DNA from: JBBRYB01 sp038238115
GTDB lineage: Bacteria > Actinomycetota > Actinomycetes > Propionibacteriales > Nocardioidaceae
Length of the DNA stretch: 64,000 nucleotides
Assembly (NCBI GenBank): GCA_038238115.1
Contig: JBBRYB010000002.1
Location: 1 to 64,000, forward strand
Direction of reading: 5' to 3'
Shown: piece by piece, positions 25,418 through 33,471 of the stretch
Layout: each line of letters begins with the position of its first letter
Position numbering within the stretch: position 1 is the stretch's first letter
Program-made: the position numbers and the translations under genes
Notes under the pieces: generated by a model
Database searches by the model: none
Told to the model about the DNA's origin: nothing
The model's input: the letters and a program-made list of their open reading frames with translations, nothing else

Positions 25418-25494
25418 TGGGGTGAGTGACGGGACTTGAACCCGCGACATCCGCGACCACAACGCGGCGCTCTACCAGCTGAGCTACACCCACC
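25418..25494 (-). tRNA. tRNA-His (GTG anticodon)
   Basis: Cloverleaf on the minus strand with acceptor GTGGGTG pairing CACTCAC, an extra G at position -1 facing C73 as expected for histidine tRNA, anticodon loop TTGTGGT with GTG, T arm GCGGG-TTCAAGT-CCCGT and an encoded CCA. It stands downstream of orn, an arrangement I recall as common in actinobacteria. Confidence 0.95.
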
Positions 25495-25573
25495 ATGGCG
25501 CGCTTCAGGCCATGGTTTGGCTTTAGCGGCTAGAGAAGTGTAGCGGTTGGCCGAGGCTTCTTATGACGCAGCC

Positions 25574-26185
25574 TCACCGGGGACTGCTGAGCGCGCCGGC
25601 GTGTTGTTCCGCGAGTGCTTTGGCGGTCTCACTGTCTGGTCCGGGTACCGGGACGAAGACGGCTGCACGGTAGTAGCGCAGTTCCACAATGCTTTCCTGG
25701 ATGTCGGCCAGGGCACGGTGGTTTCCAGTCTTCGCCGGGCTGGAGAAGTAGGCCTTCGGGAACCACCGCCTGGACAGTTCCTTGATCGACGAGACGTCGA
25801 CGATGCGATAGTGCAGGTGTGTCTCGAGCATGGGCATGTCGCGTGCCAGGAAGAGCCGGTCCGTGCCCACGGAGTTTCCGGCGAGCGGGGCCTTGCCGGC
25901 GTCGGGAACCTGTGTTCGGATGTAGTCCAGGACCCGGCGCTCGGCTGTGGCGAGGTCGGTGCCACCGTCGAGAGCGTCGAGCAGCCCGGAGTTGGTGTGC
26001 ATGCTGCGCACCACGTCGCTCATCTGGTCAAGGGCGGCCGGCGGAGGCTTGATCACGATGTCGATGCCGTCACCGAGCACAGTGAGGTCGAAGTCGGTGA
26101 CGAGGGCGGCGACCTCGATCAACGCGTCGGCCCCGATGTCGAGCCCTGTCATCTCGCAGTCGATCCACACCAGCCTGTCGTTCAC
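25574..26185 (-). CDS. orn: Oligoribonuclease
   Basis: 203 residues with the DEDDh exonuclease set: RLVWIDCEMTGLDIGADALI (Asp9, Glu11), LAGNSVGTDRLFLARDMP with the third acid, and NHRALADIQESIVELRYYR with His and the last Asp. VDVSSIKELSRRWFP is the strand before the catalytic loop. It degrades the 2-5-nt ends of RNA and pGpG in the cytosol. GTG at 26,185 gives the normal family length; the longer open frame adds a non-conserved leader. The gene is complete. Confidence 0.95.
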   Translation of the reverse strand: MNDRLVWIDCEMTGLDIGADALIEVAALVTDFDLTVLGDGIDIVIKPPPAALDQMSDVVRSMHTNSGLLDALDGGTDLATAERRVLDYIRTQVPDAGKAPLAGNSVGTDRLFLARDMPMLETHLHYRIVDVSSIKELSRRWFPKAYFSSPAKTGNHRALADIQESIVELRYYRAAVFVPVPGPDSETAKALAEQHAGALSSPR

Positions 26186-26485
26186 CGGCGCCACACTACG
26201 GGTTCGTACAGCCGGCAACCACTTGCGGCGATCCGCCTCGGGCGCTCAGCGGCCGTCAACAACCCCACGCGGGCCGCGGCCCTGGCGCTGTTTTGTCAAC
26301 ACCAGGGCCTAACCCACGAGGCCTTCCGGAAGACGCCGGAGGTCTTGGCCACCTGTTCCCCGACAGCCTGATAGTTAACAGGTGCCGCGGCGTCGGCGTG
26401 GCGGAAGCTGTCGTTGGTGCCGTCCCACCGAGTCCAGTCGCTCGAAATTGGTGATCAGCCGTTCGGACGCCCTGATAGGCGTCGA
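26186..26485. other. Intergenic region upstream of orn
   Basis: 300 bp without a gene, repeat or RNA that I can recognise. A 6-bp stem with 6-base loop (GACGCC to GGCGTC, 26,466-26,483) stands just past the end of the secreted dirigent-like gene and may help stop its transcript. Confidence 0.35.
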
Positions 26486-26926
26486 CTAGAAGTGGTAGCG
26501 GAGGGTCACGTACGTCTTCTTGCTGTTCTGCGCAGGCGAGTGTCCCGTGACAGTGCCGCCGACTCCCGCGTACTTGCCTCGTCCGCCGGTGATGGTGCCG
26601 GTGAACGAGGTGGCAGACCCAGACTGGGAAATATGGAGCAGGATGATGCCGCCCTTCAGGGCCGCCGCCACGTCGAGGATGACCTTGTTCTGCTTAGGGA
26701 AGAACCGGCCACTTCCCGTGTCGTAGCCGATGACCTTGCCGTTGTGGCGGTCGGTGTCGGTGAATACGAACGAGTACTTGCCGACGCGATGCTCGGCAGT
26801 GCTGTGTGCGATGAGCCTCTTGGTGTACGTCTTATTGTCTGCAGAGGCCGATCCCGGCCCGACTGCAGCGCCCGAGAGTGCTGCCGTTGATACCAAAGCG
26901 ACCGCTGCGACTGCTGATCTCTTCAT
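26486..26926 (-). CDS. Secreted dirigent/allene-oxide-cyclase-barrel-like protein
   Basis: 146 residues from ATG 26,926 (ribosome site GAAAGAGAC upstream). Signal peptide MKRSAVAAVALVSTAALSGA with cleavage near ASA-DN. The mature part has KYSFVFTDTDRHNGKVIGYD, TGSGRFFPKQNKVILDVAAA, LKGGIILLHI and GTITGGRGKYAGVGGTVTGH, the pattern of the allene-oxide-cyclase/dirigent eight-stranded barrel seen in secreted actinobacterial proteins. Catalytic function in bacteria is unknown. No partner gene is visible. Confidence 0.65.
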   Translation of the reverse strand: MKRSAVAAVALVSTAALSGAAVGPGSASADNKTYTKRLIAHSTAEHRVGKYSFVFTDTDRHNGKVIGYDTGSGRFFPKQNKVILDVAAALKGGIILLHISQSGSATSFTGTITGGRGKYAGVGGTVTGHSPAQNSKKTYVTLRYHF

Positions 26927-27034
26927 GAGCGTCTCTTTCGATGAGTGGTGTGGGTGACGGGTCACGCGGGTGCCTTGGGAAGGTACTCCCGGCCGCAAGG
27001 GGGCGTCCGACGCCGAAGGGCGCGGGTGTGGTCG

Positions 27035-28273
27035 CTAAGAACGGCCAGCCCGTGTGAGGCGTTGCCTGGCGTCAGCGGCGTACAAGCGGGCTGTGCAGCG
27101 GTGCCTGGCGAGAACCTCTCGCCGTCGACGACCCGGAGGACACAGGCACACGGCGAGTACCACGACCACGGCGGCTCCGCTGAGGGCGGTGGAGTAGCCG
27201 AGATGGTGGATCGTGGTGCCGGCGATGCTGGGTCCGATGATCGTGCCGATGGTGAGTGCCGTGTTGACGGCGGCGAGCCCGGCTGACGGGCGTTGGGCGA
27301 AAACCTCGCCGCTCCACAACCCTTGGGTCGCGATCACGGCGTTGTAGGAGACGCCGAAGAGGACCGCTGTCAGCAGTGCGGCGACGAGGGAGTCAGCAGC
27401 TGCGCCCAGCACCACGAGAGACGTGGCCAACGTGATACAGCTGGCGAGATAGCAGGTCCGCAGCCCGAGACGGCTGATCACCGCCCCACTCGCCGAGGCC
27501 AAGATGCCGGCCGCACCGCAGACGGCGTACACCGCTCGGGAAGGTGTCTCGTCGAGCCCGGCGGTGCGGAGGGCGTCAACGCTGAAGGCCCACCAGACCG
27601 AACTGCCGAGCCCGACCAGCACCGAGGACAGCAGCAGCGGCCGTGAGCGCGGGCACACGAACCACGTCCAGCTCAGCCGTGGCACCTCCTGAGAGGTGCC
27701 TGCCAGTGGGGGAGCGGCGCGGGTGGCGAACACGCCGACGACGACGGCGAGGCCGGTGAAGACGAACCATGCCACGCGCCAGTCGGATCCGAGAGCAATG
27801 CTGATCGGTCCAGCGATCGCAACCCCCCATCCGGTGCCTGAGCTGATGGCCGACCAGGCGAGCGCCCGCCGCTGTTGGGGCACGTGCTGGGCGACGATGT
27901 CGGCGTACGGCGGGAACGCCAAACCGGCGGCCGCGCCGGCGATGAGGACCCCGAGTGCGAGGGCAGCGCTTCCGGCGGCGGTGGCGATGACCACCATCCC
28001 ACCGGCCGCGAGCCCAGCGGCGATCGCGACGGGCAGCCGTGGTCCGAACCGAGTACCGAGCCAGACGACTGAGAAGTTTGCTGCCAGGTACGACACGTAG
28101 GCGCCCGAGGAGATCAGCCCGGCCGTGCCTGGTTGGACTGCAAGCTCGGACTGCATCTCGGGGAGCAGCAGCCCGTACCCGTAGCGTGCCAGCCCGAACG
28201 TCACGGCGATCATCGCGACACCGGGCAGCACCGTCTGGGCCGTCCGGGCGGTGGGCGCTACCGAGTCACCCAT
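27035..28273 (-). CDS. MFS transporter
   Basis: 412 residues with twelve predicted spans. The A motif is loose (VVWLGTRFGPRLPVAIAAGL between TM2 and TM3), and RYGYGLLLPEMQSELAVQPG in TM1 and loop resembles the YbfB/CynX group. The ATG at 28,273 overlaps the end of the upstream marR by 8 bp, so both are read as one message and MarR probably controls the pump. Substrate unknown; a drug or small organic acid is the default guess. Confidence 0.85.
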   Translation of the reverse strand: MGDSVAPTARTAQTVLPGVAMIAVTFGLARYGYGLLLPEMQSELAVQPGTAGLISSGAYVSYLAANFSVVWLGTRFGPRLPVAIAAGLAAGGMVVIATAAGSAALALGVLIAGAAAGLAFPPYADIVAQHVPQQRRALAWSAISSGTGWGVAIAGPISIALGSDWRVAWFVFTGLAVVVGVFATRAAPPLAGTSQEVPRLSWTWFVCPRSRPLLLSSVLVGLGSSVWWAFSVDALRTAGLDETPSRAVYAVCGAAGILASASGAVISRLGLRTCYLASCITLATSLVVLGAAADSLVAALLTAVLFGVSYNAVIATQGLWSGEVFAQRPSAGLAAVNTALTIGTIIGPSIAGTTIHHLGYSTALSGAAVVVVLAVCLCPPGRRRREVLARHRCTARLYAADARQRLTRAGRS

Positions 28274-28784
28274 CGGTGACCGTGTGCTCCAGCGGGCAGT
28301 CGCGACCTTGATCTGCGCAGGCGGCCCGGTCGCAGAGTCGACAAACCTGGAGCGCGGGTAGCCGGTCCTCGGCCAGGCCATTCACGATCTTGTCCAGCAC
28401 CTGCTCGAGCTGGGCACGCTCCTGCGCCGACAGCAGGCCCACCGCCGCGGACAGCACGCCCTCGCGGGCCTTGAGGACTGCCCGTGCCCGCGCGCGACCC
28501 GTCGACGTCAACCGCAGCTGCCGCTGGCGAGCGTCGGGGCCTGGGGTGCGCGTGACCCAGCCCGACGCGCCCAACCGGTCCACGAGCCGGGTTACGCCCG
28601 AGCTGGTCAGCCCGAGCACTGCACCGAGCCAGTTCACCGTCCGATCGGGATGCGCGAGCAACGTCACCAGCGCGGCCCGTTCCGAGCCGGCCATCTCTGC
28701 ACCAGCAGGGCCGACTTCGACGCCAACCAGACGATCCGCCAACGCCAACGACTGCGCTCCGAGGAGATTCTCCAACCGAGCCAT
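28266..28784 (-). CDS. MarR-family regulator with C-terminal cysteine cluster
   Basis: 172 residues. The winged helix is SERAALVTLLAHPDRTVNWL, GLTSSGVTRLVDRLGASGWV and DARQRQLRLTSTGRARARAV. After the dimerisation helix (AQLEQVLDKIVNGLAEDRLP) comes an extra tail CRLCDRAACADQGRDCPLEH with four cysteines in CxxC-x4-C-x5-C spacing plus a His, which could bind a metal or sense oxidants. It lies first in an operon with the MFS gene, 40 bp from a perfect palindrome that may be its operator. Confidence 0.85.
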   Translation of the reverse strand: MARLENLLGAQSLALADRLVGVEVGPAGAEMAGSERAALVTLLAHPDRTVNWLGAVLGLTSSGVTRLVDRLGASGWVTRTPGPDARQRQLRLTSTGRARARAVLKAREGVLSAAVGLLSAQERAQLEQVLDKIVNGLAEDRLPALQVCRLCDRAACADQGRDCPLEHTVTDG

Positions 28785-28823
28785 GGCGCCCAGTCTCCAC
28801 TACTTGACTGCGGCAGGCAAATA

Positions 28824-28871
28824 GCGTTTCCCATGTGAACACTGCATATGCAGTGTTCACATGGGAAACGC
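28824..28871. repeat. Perfect 48-bp palindrome upstream of marR
   Basis: Every base from 28,824 to 28,871 is mirrored around 28,847/28,848. Each arm is 24 bp, starting GCGTTTCCCATGTGAACACT and closing at the central GCATATGC. No mismatch and no loop exist, and bases 28,823 and 28,872 break the symmetry. It lies 40 bp upstream of the marR start. It may be a regulator site, a cruciform, or the scar of a mobile end. On either strand it encodes the same short peptide. Confidence 0.9.
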
Positions 28872-28882
28872 AGACGCGCGCT

Positions 28883-29110
28883 GGCGGAGACGGCGGCCGT
28901 CACCAGGCGGTGGCCACGGGAGGCGCGCGGGCGGAGACGGCGGGCGTGACCCGGCGGTGGCTCGGGGGAGGCGGCGGCGGTGCCCGCGCGGGAGGCGCGG
29001 CGGCGGTGCCCGCGCGGGAAGCGCGGCGGCGGTGCCCCCGGAGGAGGCGGGCGAGAGGGCTGGGTGGCTCATCCGGGGTGGCTCAGCCTGGCTGGCTCAG
29101 CCAGGGGGGT
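28883..29110. repeat. GC-rich imperfect tandem repeats before hypA
   Basis: GGCGGAGACGGCGG recurs at 28,883 and 28,930 (47-bp period). A 26-bp unit beginning GGCGGTGCCC recurs at 28,976, 29,002 and 29,028. Then GGTGGCTCA and GGCTGGCTCAG units run to about 29,103, followed by a G-rich tract. No frame gives a convincing protein. It fills the space between the palindrome and the hydrogenase locus, where the main promoter of hypA should be. Confidence 0.7.
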
Positions 29111-29181
29111 GGTGGGGGTGAGGGGTGGATGGTTGTGGTGATGTCGGGCGGCGCTTAGCATGAGCCGCGGTGGCGATGCGC

Positions 29182-29526
29182 ATGCACGAACTGGCAATCA
29201 CGCAGAGTGTGGTCGACATGGTCGTGGAGCGCACGGCGGGTCGGCGGGTCGCCAGTGTGCGCGTCCAGGTCGGCAGGCTCTCCGGGGTTGTCGCGGACGC
29301 GATGCGATTCTGCTTCGACGTCGCCACTGCTGGCACGGCGCTGGAGGGGGCGGCGTTGGAGATCGACGAGACCGCCGGTCGAGCCGCGTGCCGAACGTGC
29401 AGCGACGAGTTCGACGTCTCCGACCTGATCTTGTTGTGTCCGTGCGGGAGCGCCGACGTCCGCGTTGTCGCCGGAAAAGAGCTACGCGTCACCTCGGTGG
29501 AGATGAGGGAGGAACGATGTGTCTGA
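29182..29526 (+). CDS. hypA: HypA nickel-insertion protein
   Basis: 114 residues starting MHELAITQSVVDMVVERTAG, with the invariant Met-His-Glu whose N-terminus and His2 bind Ni; this fixes the start at ATG 29,182, not at the upstream GTG. The zinc site is ACRTCSDEF (CxxC) and LCPCGSADV (CxC/G, a shortened second half). It passes Ni(II) to the hydrogenase large subunit together with HypB. It overlaps hypB by 10 bp and opens the hydrogenase locus. Confidence 0.93.
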   Translation: MHELAITQSVVDMVVERTAGRRVASVRVQVGRLSGVVADAMRFCFDVATAGTALEGAALEIDETAGRAACRTCSDEFDVSDLILLCPCGSADVRVVAGKELRVTSVEMREERCV

Positions 29527-30377
29527 CCTGTGGCTGCACAGACGAGGACAACGTCCGGGTGTCGGCCATGGATCCCGCTGGGAGCGAGCTGCCGCACGCC
29601 CACCCTCATCCTGACGGCGACGGCCACGACCACTCCCGCCGCCACACCGATGACCACTCTCATCACGACACGCACGCTCAGGCGCACGAGCAACCCCACT
29701 CCCATGACCACACCCGTTTGGATGAGTCCGCGAGGACGGAGAAGCTGGAGCTCGGCGAGGCGATCCTGGCCAAGAACGACCACCTCGCCGAGCACAACCG
29801 CGACTGGCTCGCCCACCGTCGCATCAGCGCCGTCAACCTGATGAGCTCACCCGGCTCCGGCAAGACGTCACTGCTCGAGCGGACGATCGCCGAGCTGGCG
29901 GGCAGTCGAGAGATCTGCGTCATCGAGGGCGACCAGGAGACGGTGTTCGACGCCGAGCGGATCCGGGCTGCGGGTGCGCGCGCCGTCCAGGTCAACACCG
30001 GGGCGGGCTGCCACCTCGACGCGCCCATGGTCCACGACGCCCTCGAGGCCCTCGCGCCGAGCGAGGGGTCGCTGCTGTTCATCGAGAACGTGGGCAACCT
30101 GGTATGCCCCGCTCTCTTCGACGTCGGCGAGCATGCCAAGGTCGTCGTCATCTCGGTCACCGAGGGCGACGACAAGCCGCTGAAGTACCCGCACATGTTC
30201 GCCGCCGCCGACCTGGTGATCGTCAACAAGACCGATCTCCTGCCATACGTCGACTTCGATCTCGACACGCTCGCCAAGCACGCGCGCAGCCTGAATCCGG
30301 GCTTGCAGATCCTCGCGTTGTCCGTCCGGAGCCGGGAAAATATCGACTCCTGGTACGGCTGGCTGAGGGCGCTTTGA
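29517..30377 (+). CDS. hypB: HypB GTPase, nickel storage and insertion
   Basis: 286 residues. N-terminal MCLTCGCTDED gives the CxxCGC high-affinity nickel site. Residues about 25-65 are a histidine-rich tail (HAHPHPDGDGHDHSRRHTDD then HSHHDTHAQAHEQPHSHDH) for Ni storage. The GTPase has SSPGSGKT at 110-117, VIEGDQETVFDAERI, the metal site NTGAGCHLDAPMV and NKTDLLPYVD. It hydrolyses GTP to load nickel. ATG 29,517 lies inside hypA. A 140-bp gap with a candidate promoter separates it from the hydrogenase genes. Confidence 0.95.
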   Translation: MCLTCGCTDEDNVRVSAMDPAGSELPHAHPHPDGDGHDHSRRHTDDHSHHDTHAQAHEQPHSHDHTRLDESARTEKLELGEAILAKNDHLAEHNRDWLAHRRISAVNLMSSPGSGKTSLLERTIAELAGSREICVIEGDQETVFDAERIRAAGARAVQVNTGAGCHLDAPMVHDALEALAPSEGSLLFIENVGNLVCPALFDVGEHAKVVVISVTEGDDKPLKYPHMFAAADLVIVNKTDLLPYVDFDLDTLAKHARSLNPGLQILALSVRSRENIDSWYGWLRAL

Positions 30378-30407
30378 CCGGCGGTTAACGAAAACCTGAT
30401 GTGATCC

Positions 30408-30436
30408 TTGACACTGTCGATCGGGCGATGTTAGAC
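30408..30436 (+). promoter_or_regulatory. Candidate promoter upstream of hydrogenase small subunit
   Basis: TTGACA (30,408-30,413) is a perfect -35 box in the hypB-hhyS gap. Seventeen bases later TTAGAC is a weak -10; shifting by one gives TAGACA. It is the best match in this gap, but a sigma-70 call on one box is uncertain. Confidence 0.35.
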
Positions 30437-30518
30437 ACAGAGCCGTGCGTAAGTGGGCCGAAAGTCGGCTCCGGTAGCGAGGAGCCCACGTGAGCCGGCT
30501 CCGGGAAGTGCGGCGACG

Positions 30519-31574
30519 ATGCCCACAGAGGCTGCCATCAAGGCAGAAGACACCCTCATCCACGTGCTGTGGATCAACGCCGGACTCAGCTGCGACGGAG
30601 ACTCCGTCGCCCTGACGGCGGCGACCCAGCCCAGCATCGAGGAGATCGCGCTCGGCGCCCTCCCCGGCTTGCCACAGATTGCTGTTCACTGGCCCCTTAT
30701 CGACTTCGAATGCGGTCCGAACGGCGGAGCCGACGACTTCTTGGAGTGGTTCTTCAAGGCCGACCGCGGGGAGCTCGAGCCGTTCGTGCTCGTCGTCGAG
30801 GGATCCATCCCCAACGAGAAGATCAAGGACGAGGGCTACTGGTGTGGGTTTGGAAACAACCCGGCCACCGGCCAGCCGATGACGACGAGCGAGTGGCTCG
30901 ACCGGCTCGCCCCGAAGGCAACGGCGATAGTGGCCGTAGGGACGTGCGCGACGTACGGCGGCATCCACGCCATGGCCGGCAACCCGACCGGCGCGATGGG
31001 TGTCCCCGACTACCTCGGGTGGAACTGGAAGTCCAAGGCCGGCATCCCGATCGTCTGCGTTCCCGGCTGCCCGATCCAGCCCGACAACCTGTCCGAGACG
31101 CTGACGTACCTCCTCTACATGGCCACCGACCAGGCTCCGATGATCCCTCTCGACGAGGCGCTGCGACCTACCTGGCTCTTCGGCCAGACGGTGCACGAGG
31201 GTTGCGACCGGGCGGGCTACTACGAGCAGGGCGACTTCGCCACCGAGTACGGCTCGCCGAAGTGCATCGTCAAGCTGGGCTGCTGGGGACCGGTCGTGAA
31301 GTGCAACGTCCCCAAGCGCGGCTGGATGAACGGCATGGGCGGCTGCCCAAACGTCGGCGGCATCTGCATCGGCTGCACGATGCCAGGCTTCCCTGACAAG
31401 TTCATGCCGTTCATGGACGAGCCTCCCGGCGGCAAGCTCTCCACGACAGCGGTGGGCCCCTACGGAGCGGCCATCCGCAGGCTGCGCACGATCACCACCA
31501 GAACGATCGACAAGGAACCCAAGTGGCGTGCCAAGGGCCGCCAGCTCACCACAGGCGCCACTCGTACCTGGTAA
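30519..31574 (+). CDS. hhyS: [NiFe]-hydrogenase small subunit, group 1h/5 type
   Basis: 351 residues, the electron-transfer subunit with three Fe-S clusters. Cluster ligands are visible in LWINAGLSCDGDSVALTAAT, VGTCATYGGIHA, CVPGCPIQPDNLSETL, HEGCDRAGYYEQ and LGCWGPVVKCNVPKRGWMNG then GGCPNVGGICIGCTMPGFPD. There is no twin-arginine signal, so the enzyme is cytoplasmic or bound from inside, as in the actinobacterial high-affinity type. ATG 30,519 begins close to the first conserved strand; a GTG at 30,453 in frame adds 22 residues. It precedes the large subunit by 94 bp. Confidence 0.92.
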   Translation: MPTEAAIKAEDTLIHVLWINAGLSCDGDSVALTAATQPSIEEIALGALPGLPQIAVHWPLIDFECGPNGGADDFLEWFFKADRGELEPFVLVVEGSIPNEKIKDEGYWCGFGNNPATGQPMTTSEWLDRLAPKATAIVAVGTCATYGGIHAMAGNPTGAMGVPDYLGWNWKSKAGIPIVCVPGCPIQPDNLSETLTYLLYMATDQAPMIPLDEALRPTWLFGQTVHEGCDRAGYYEQGDFATEYGSPKCIVKLGCWGPVVKCNVPKRGWMNGMGGCPNVGGICIGCTMPGFPDKFMPFMDEPPGGKLSTTAVGPYGAAIRRLRTITTRTIDKEPKWRAKGRQLTTGATRTW

Positions 31575-31668
31575 CTCTGCAGATCCCGGTAAACCCCGCC
31601 AGCTCCCGGGTGCCGCCTTCTCGGCTTTCGAGGGCAGCACCGTCACACAACCAGCCGAGAGGCGAGCG

Positions 31669-33462
31669 ATGACGTCGACGATTCCCAACCCCACCCACAA
31701 GAGCGAAAGCGACAACGGCCTCGTCGAGATGGCGTGGGATCCGATCACGCGCATTGTTGGCAGCCTTGGCATCTACACCAAGATCGACTTCAAGCAGAAG
31801 GAGGTCGTGGAGTGCCACAGCACGTCGTCGATCTTCCGCGGCTACTCGATCTTCATGAAGGGCAAGGACCCGCGCGACGCACACTTCATCACCAGCCGGA
31901 TCTGCGGCATCTGCGGTGACAACCACGCCACCTGCTCGTGCTACGCGCAGAACATGGCGTACGGCGTCAAGCCGCCGCACCTCGGAGAGTGGATCGTCAA
32001 CCTTGGCGAGGCCGCCGAGTACATGTTCGACCACAACATCTTCCAAGAGAACCTCGTCGGCGTCGACTACTGCGAGAAGATGATCGCGGAGACCAACCCC
32101 GGCGTGCTCGAGCGGGCAAACACCACCGAGGCGCCACATGCCGGTGAGCACGGCTACCGGACCATCGGCGACATCATGCGCTCGCTCAACCCCTTCACCG
32201 GGGAGTTCTACCGCGAAGCGCTGGTCGTCAGCCGCTACACCCGGGAGATGTTCTGCCTGATGGAGGGGCGCCACGTCCACCCGTCCACGCTCTACCCCGG
32301 CGGCGTCGGCACCGTGGCCACGATCCAGCTGATGACCGACTACATGACCCGCCTGATGCGCTACATCGAGCACATGAAGAAGGTCGTGCCGATGCACGAC
32401 GACCTGTTCGACTTCATGTACGAGGCGCTGCCCGGCTACGAGCAGTCCGGCCTGCGGCGTACCCTGCTCGGCTGCTGGGGCTCCTTCCAGGACCCCGAGT
32501 ACTGCAACTTCGAGTACAAGGACATGACCGACTGGGGCCGCAAGATGTTCGTGACCCCGGGCGTAGTCGTCGACAACAAGCTGGTCACGACCGACCTCGT
32601 CGACATCAACCTCGGCATCCGGATCCTGCTCGGCTCGTCGTACTACGACGACTGGGAGGGCCAAGAGATGTTCGTCAAGAACGACCCGCTCGGCAACCCC
32701 GTCGACAGGCGCCACCCCTGGAACCAGTCCACCAACCCCAGGCCACAGAAGCGCGACTTCGACGACAAGTACAGCTGGGTCATGTCGCCGCGCTGGTACG
32801 ACGGCAAGGACTACCTCGCGCTGGACACCGGTGGCGGACCGCTGGCACGACTGTGGTCGACGGCGTTGGCCGGCCTCGTCGACATCGGTTATGTGCAGGC
32901 GACCGGCACCAGCGTCAAGATCAACCTGCCCAAGACGGCGCTCAAGGGCCCGGTTGAGCTGGAGTGGAAGATCCCGCAGTGGAGCAACACCATCGAGCGC
33001 AACCGTGCCCGGACCTACTTCCAGGCCTATGCCGCGGCCGCTGCACTTCACTTCGCCGAGAAGGCGCTCGTGGAGATCCGCGCCGGGCACACCAAGACCT
33101 GGGAGACCTTCGAGGTGCCCGACGAGGGCGTCGGCTGCGGCTTCACCGAGGCGGTGCGTGGCGTCCTCTCGCACCACATGGTGATCCAGGACGGCAAGAT
33201 CGCCAACTACCACCCATACCCGCCGACGCCTTGGAACGCCAGCCCGCGTGACTCCTACGGCACCCCAGGTCCCTACGAGGACGCGGTCCAGGGCCAGCCG
33301 ATCTTCGAGGAGAACGACCGGGAGCACTTCAAGGGCATCGACATCATGCGCACGATCCGCAGCTTCGACCCCTGTCTGCCCTGCGGCGTCCACATGTATC
33401 TCGGTGACGGCAAGAAACTGGATTTGGTGCACTCACCCACGCAGTCCGTCACCGGCGAATAG
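31669..33462 (+). CDS. hhyL: [NiFe]-hydrogenase large subunit, group 1h/5 type
   Basis: 597 residues. L1 motif RICGICGDNHATC begins at residue 77 (ligands Cys79, Cys82), and L2 DPCLPCGVH is at 567-575 (Cys569, Cys572). The GDNHATC form of L1 is what I recall for the group 1h high-affinity enzymes that oxidise air-level H2 in actinobacteria. The 22 residues after His575 are a C-terminal peptide to be removed by the maturation protease after Ni insertion. ATG 31,669 with GAGAGGCGAGCG upstream is preferred; the frame is open further up. The NifU/Rieske-like gene begins 10 bp later. Confidence 0.95.
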   Translation: MTSTIPNPTHKSESDNGLVEMAWDPITRIVGSLGIYTKIDFKQKEVVECHSTSSIFRGYSIFMKGKDPRDAHFITSRICGICGDNHATCSCYAQNMAYGVKPPHLGEWIVNLGEAAEYMFDHNIFQENLVGVDYCEKMIAETNPGVLERANTTEAPHAGEHGYRTIGDIMRSLNPFTGEFYREALVVSRYTREMFCLMEGRHVHPSTLYPGGVGTVATIQLMTDYMTRLMRYIEHMKKVVPMHDDLFDFMYEALPGYEQSGLRRTLLGCWGSFQDPEYCNFEYKDMTDWGRKMFVTPGVVVDNKLVTTDLVDINLGIRILLGSSYYDDWEGQEMFVKNDPLGNPVDRRHPWNQSTNPRPQKRDFDDKYSWVMSPRWYDGKDYLALDTGGGPLARLWSTALAGLVDIGYVQATGTSVKINLPKTALKGPVELEWKIPQWSNTIERNRARTYFQAYAAAAALHFAEKALVEIRAGHTKTWETFEVPDEGVGCGFTEAVRGVLSHHMVIQDGKIANYHPYPPTPWNASPRDSYGTPGPYEDAVQGQPIFEENDREHFKGIDIMRTIRSFDPCLPCGVHMYLGDGKKLDLVHSPTQSVTGE

Positions 33463-33471
33463 CCGGTAGTC

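Noticed and set aside
28824..28871. Reading the palindrome as a rho-independent terminator
   Set aside because: No loop and no T-run, and it stands upstream of marR rather than behind a gene.
28883..29110. CRISPR array in the GC-rich repeats
   Set aside because: Units are adjacent, imperfect, of changing length and without spacers; no cas gene is near.
29868..31772. 634-codon minus-strand frame across hypB and hhyS
   Set aside because: It crosses two well-supported genes and their spacer, with no family resemblance.
31546..33432. Open frame of 628 codons antisense to the hydrogenase large subunit
   Set aside because: It mirrors a gene with invariant catalytic motifs; the frame is open only because of high-GC codon bias, and the product resembles nothing.
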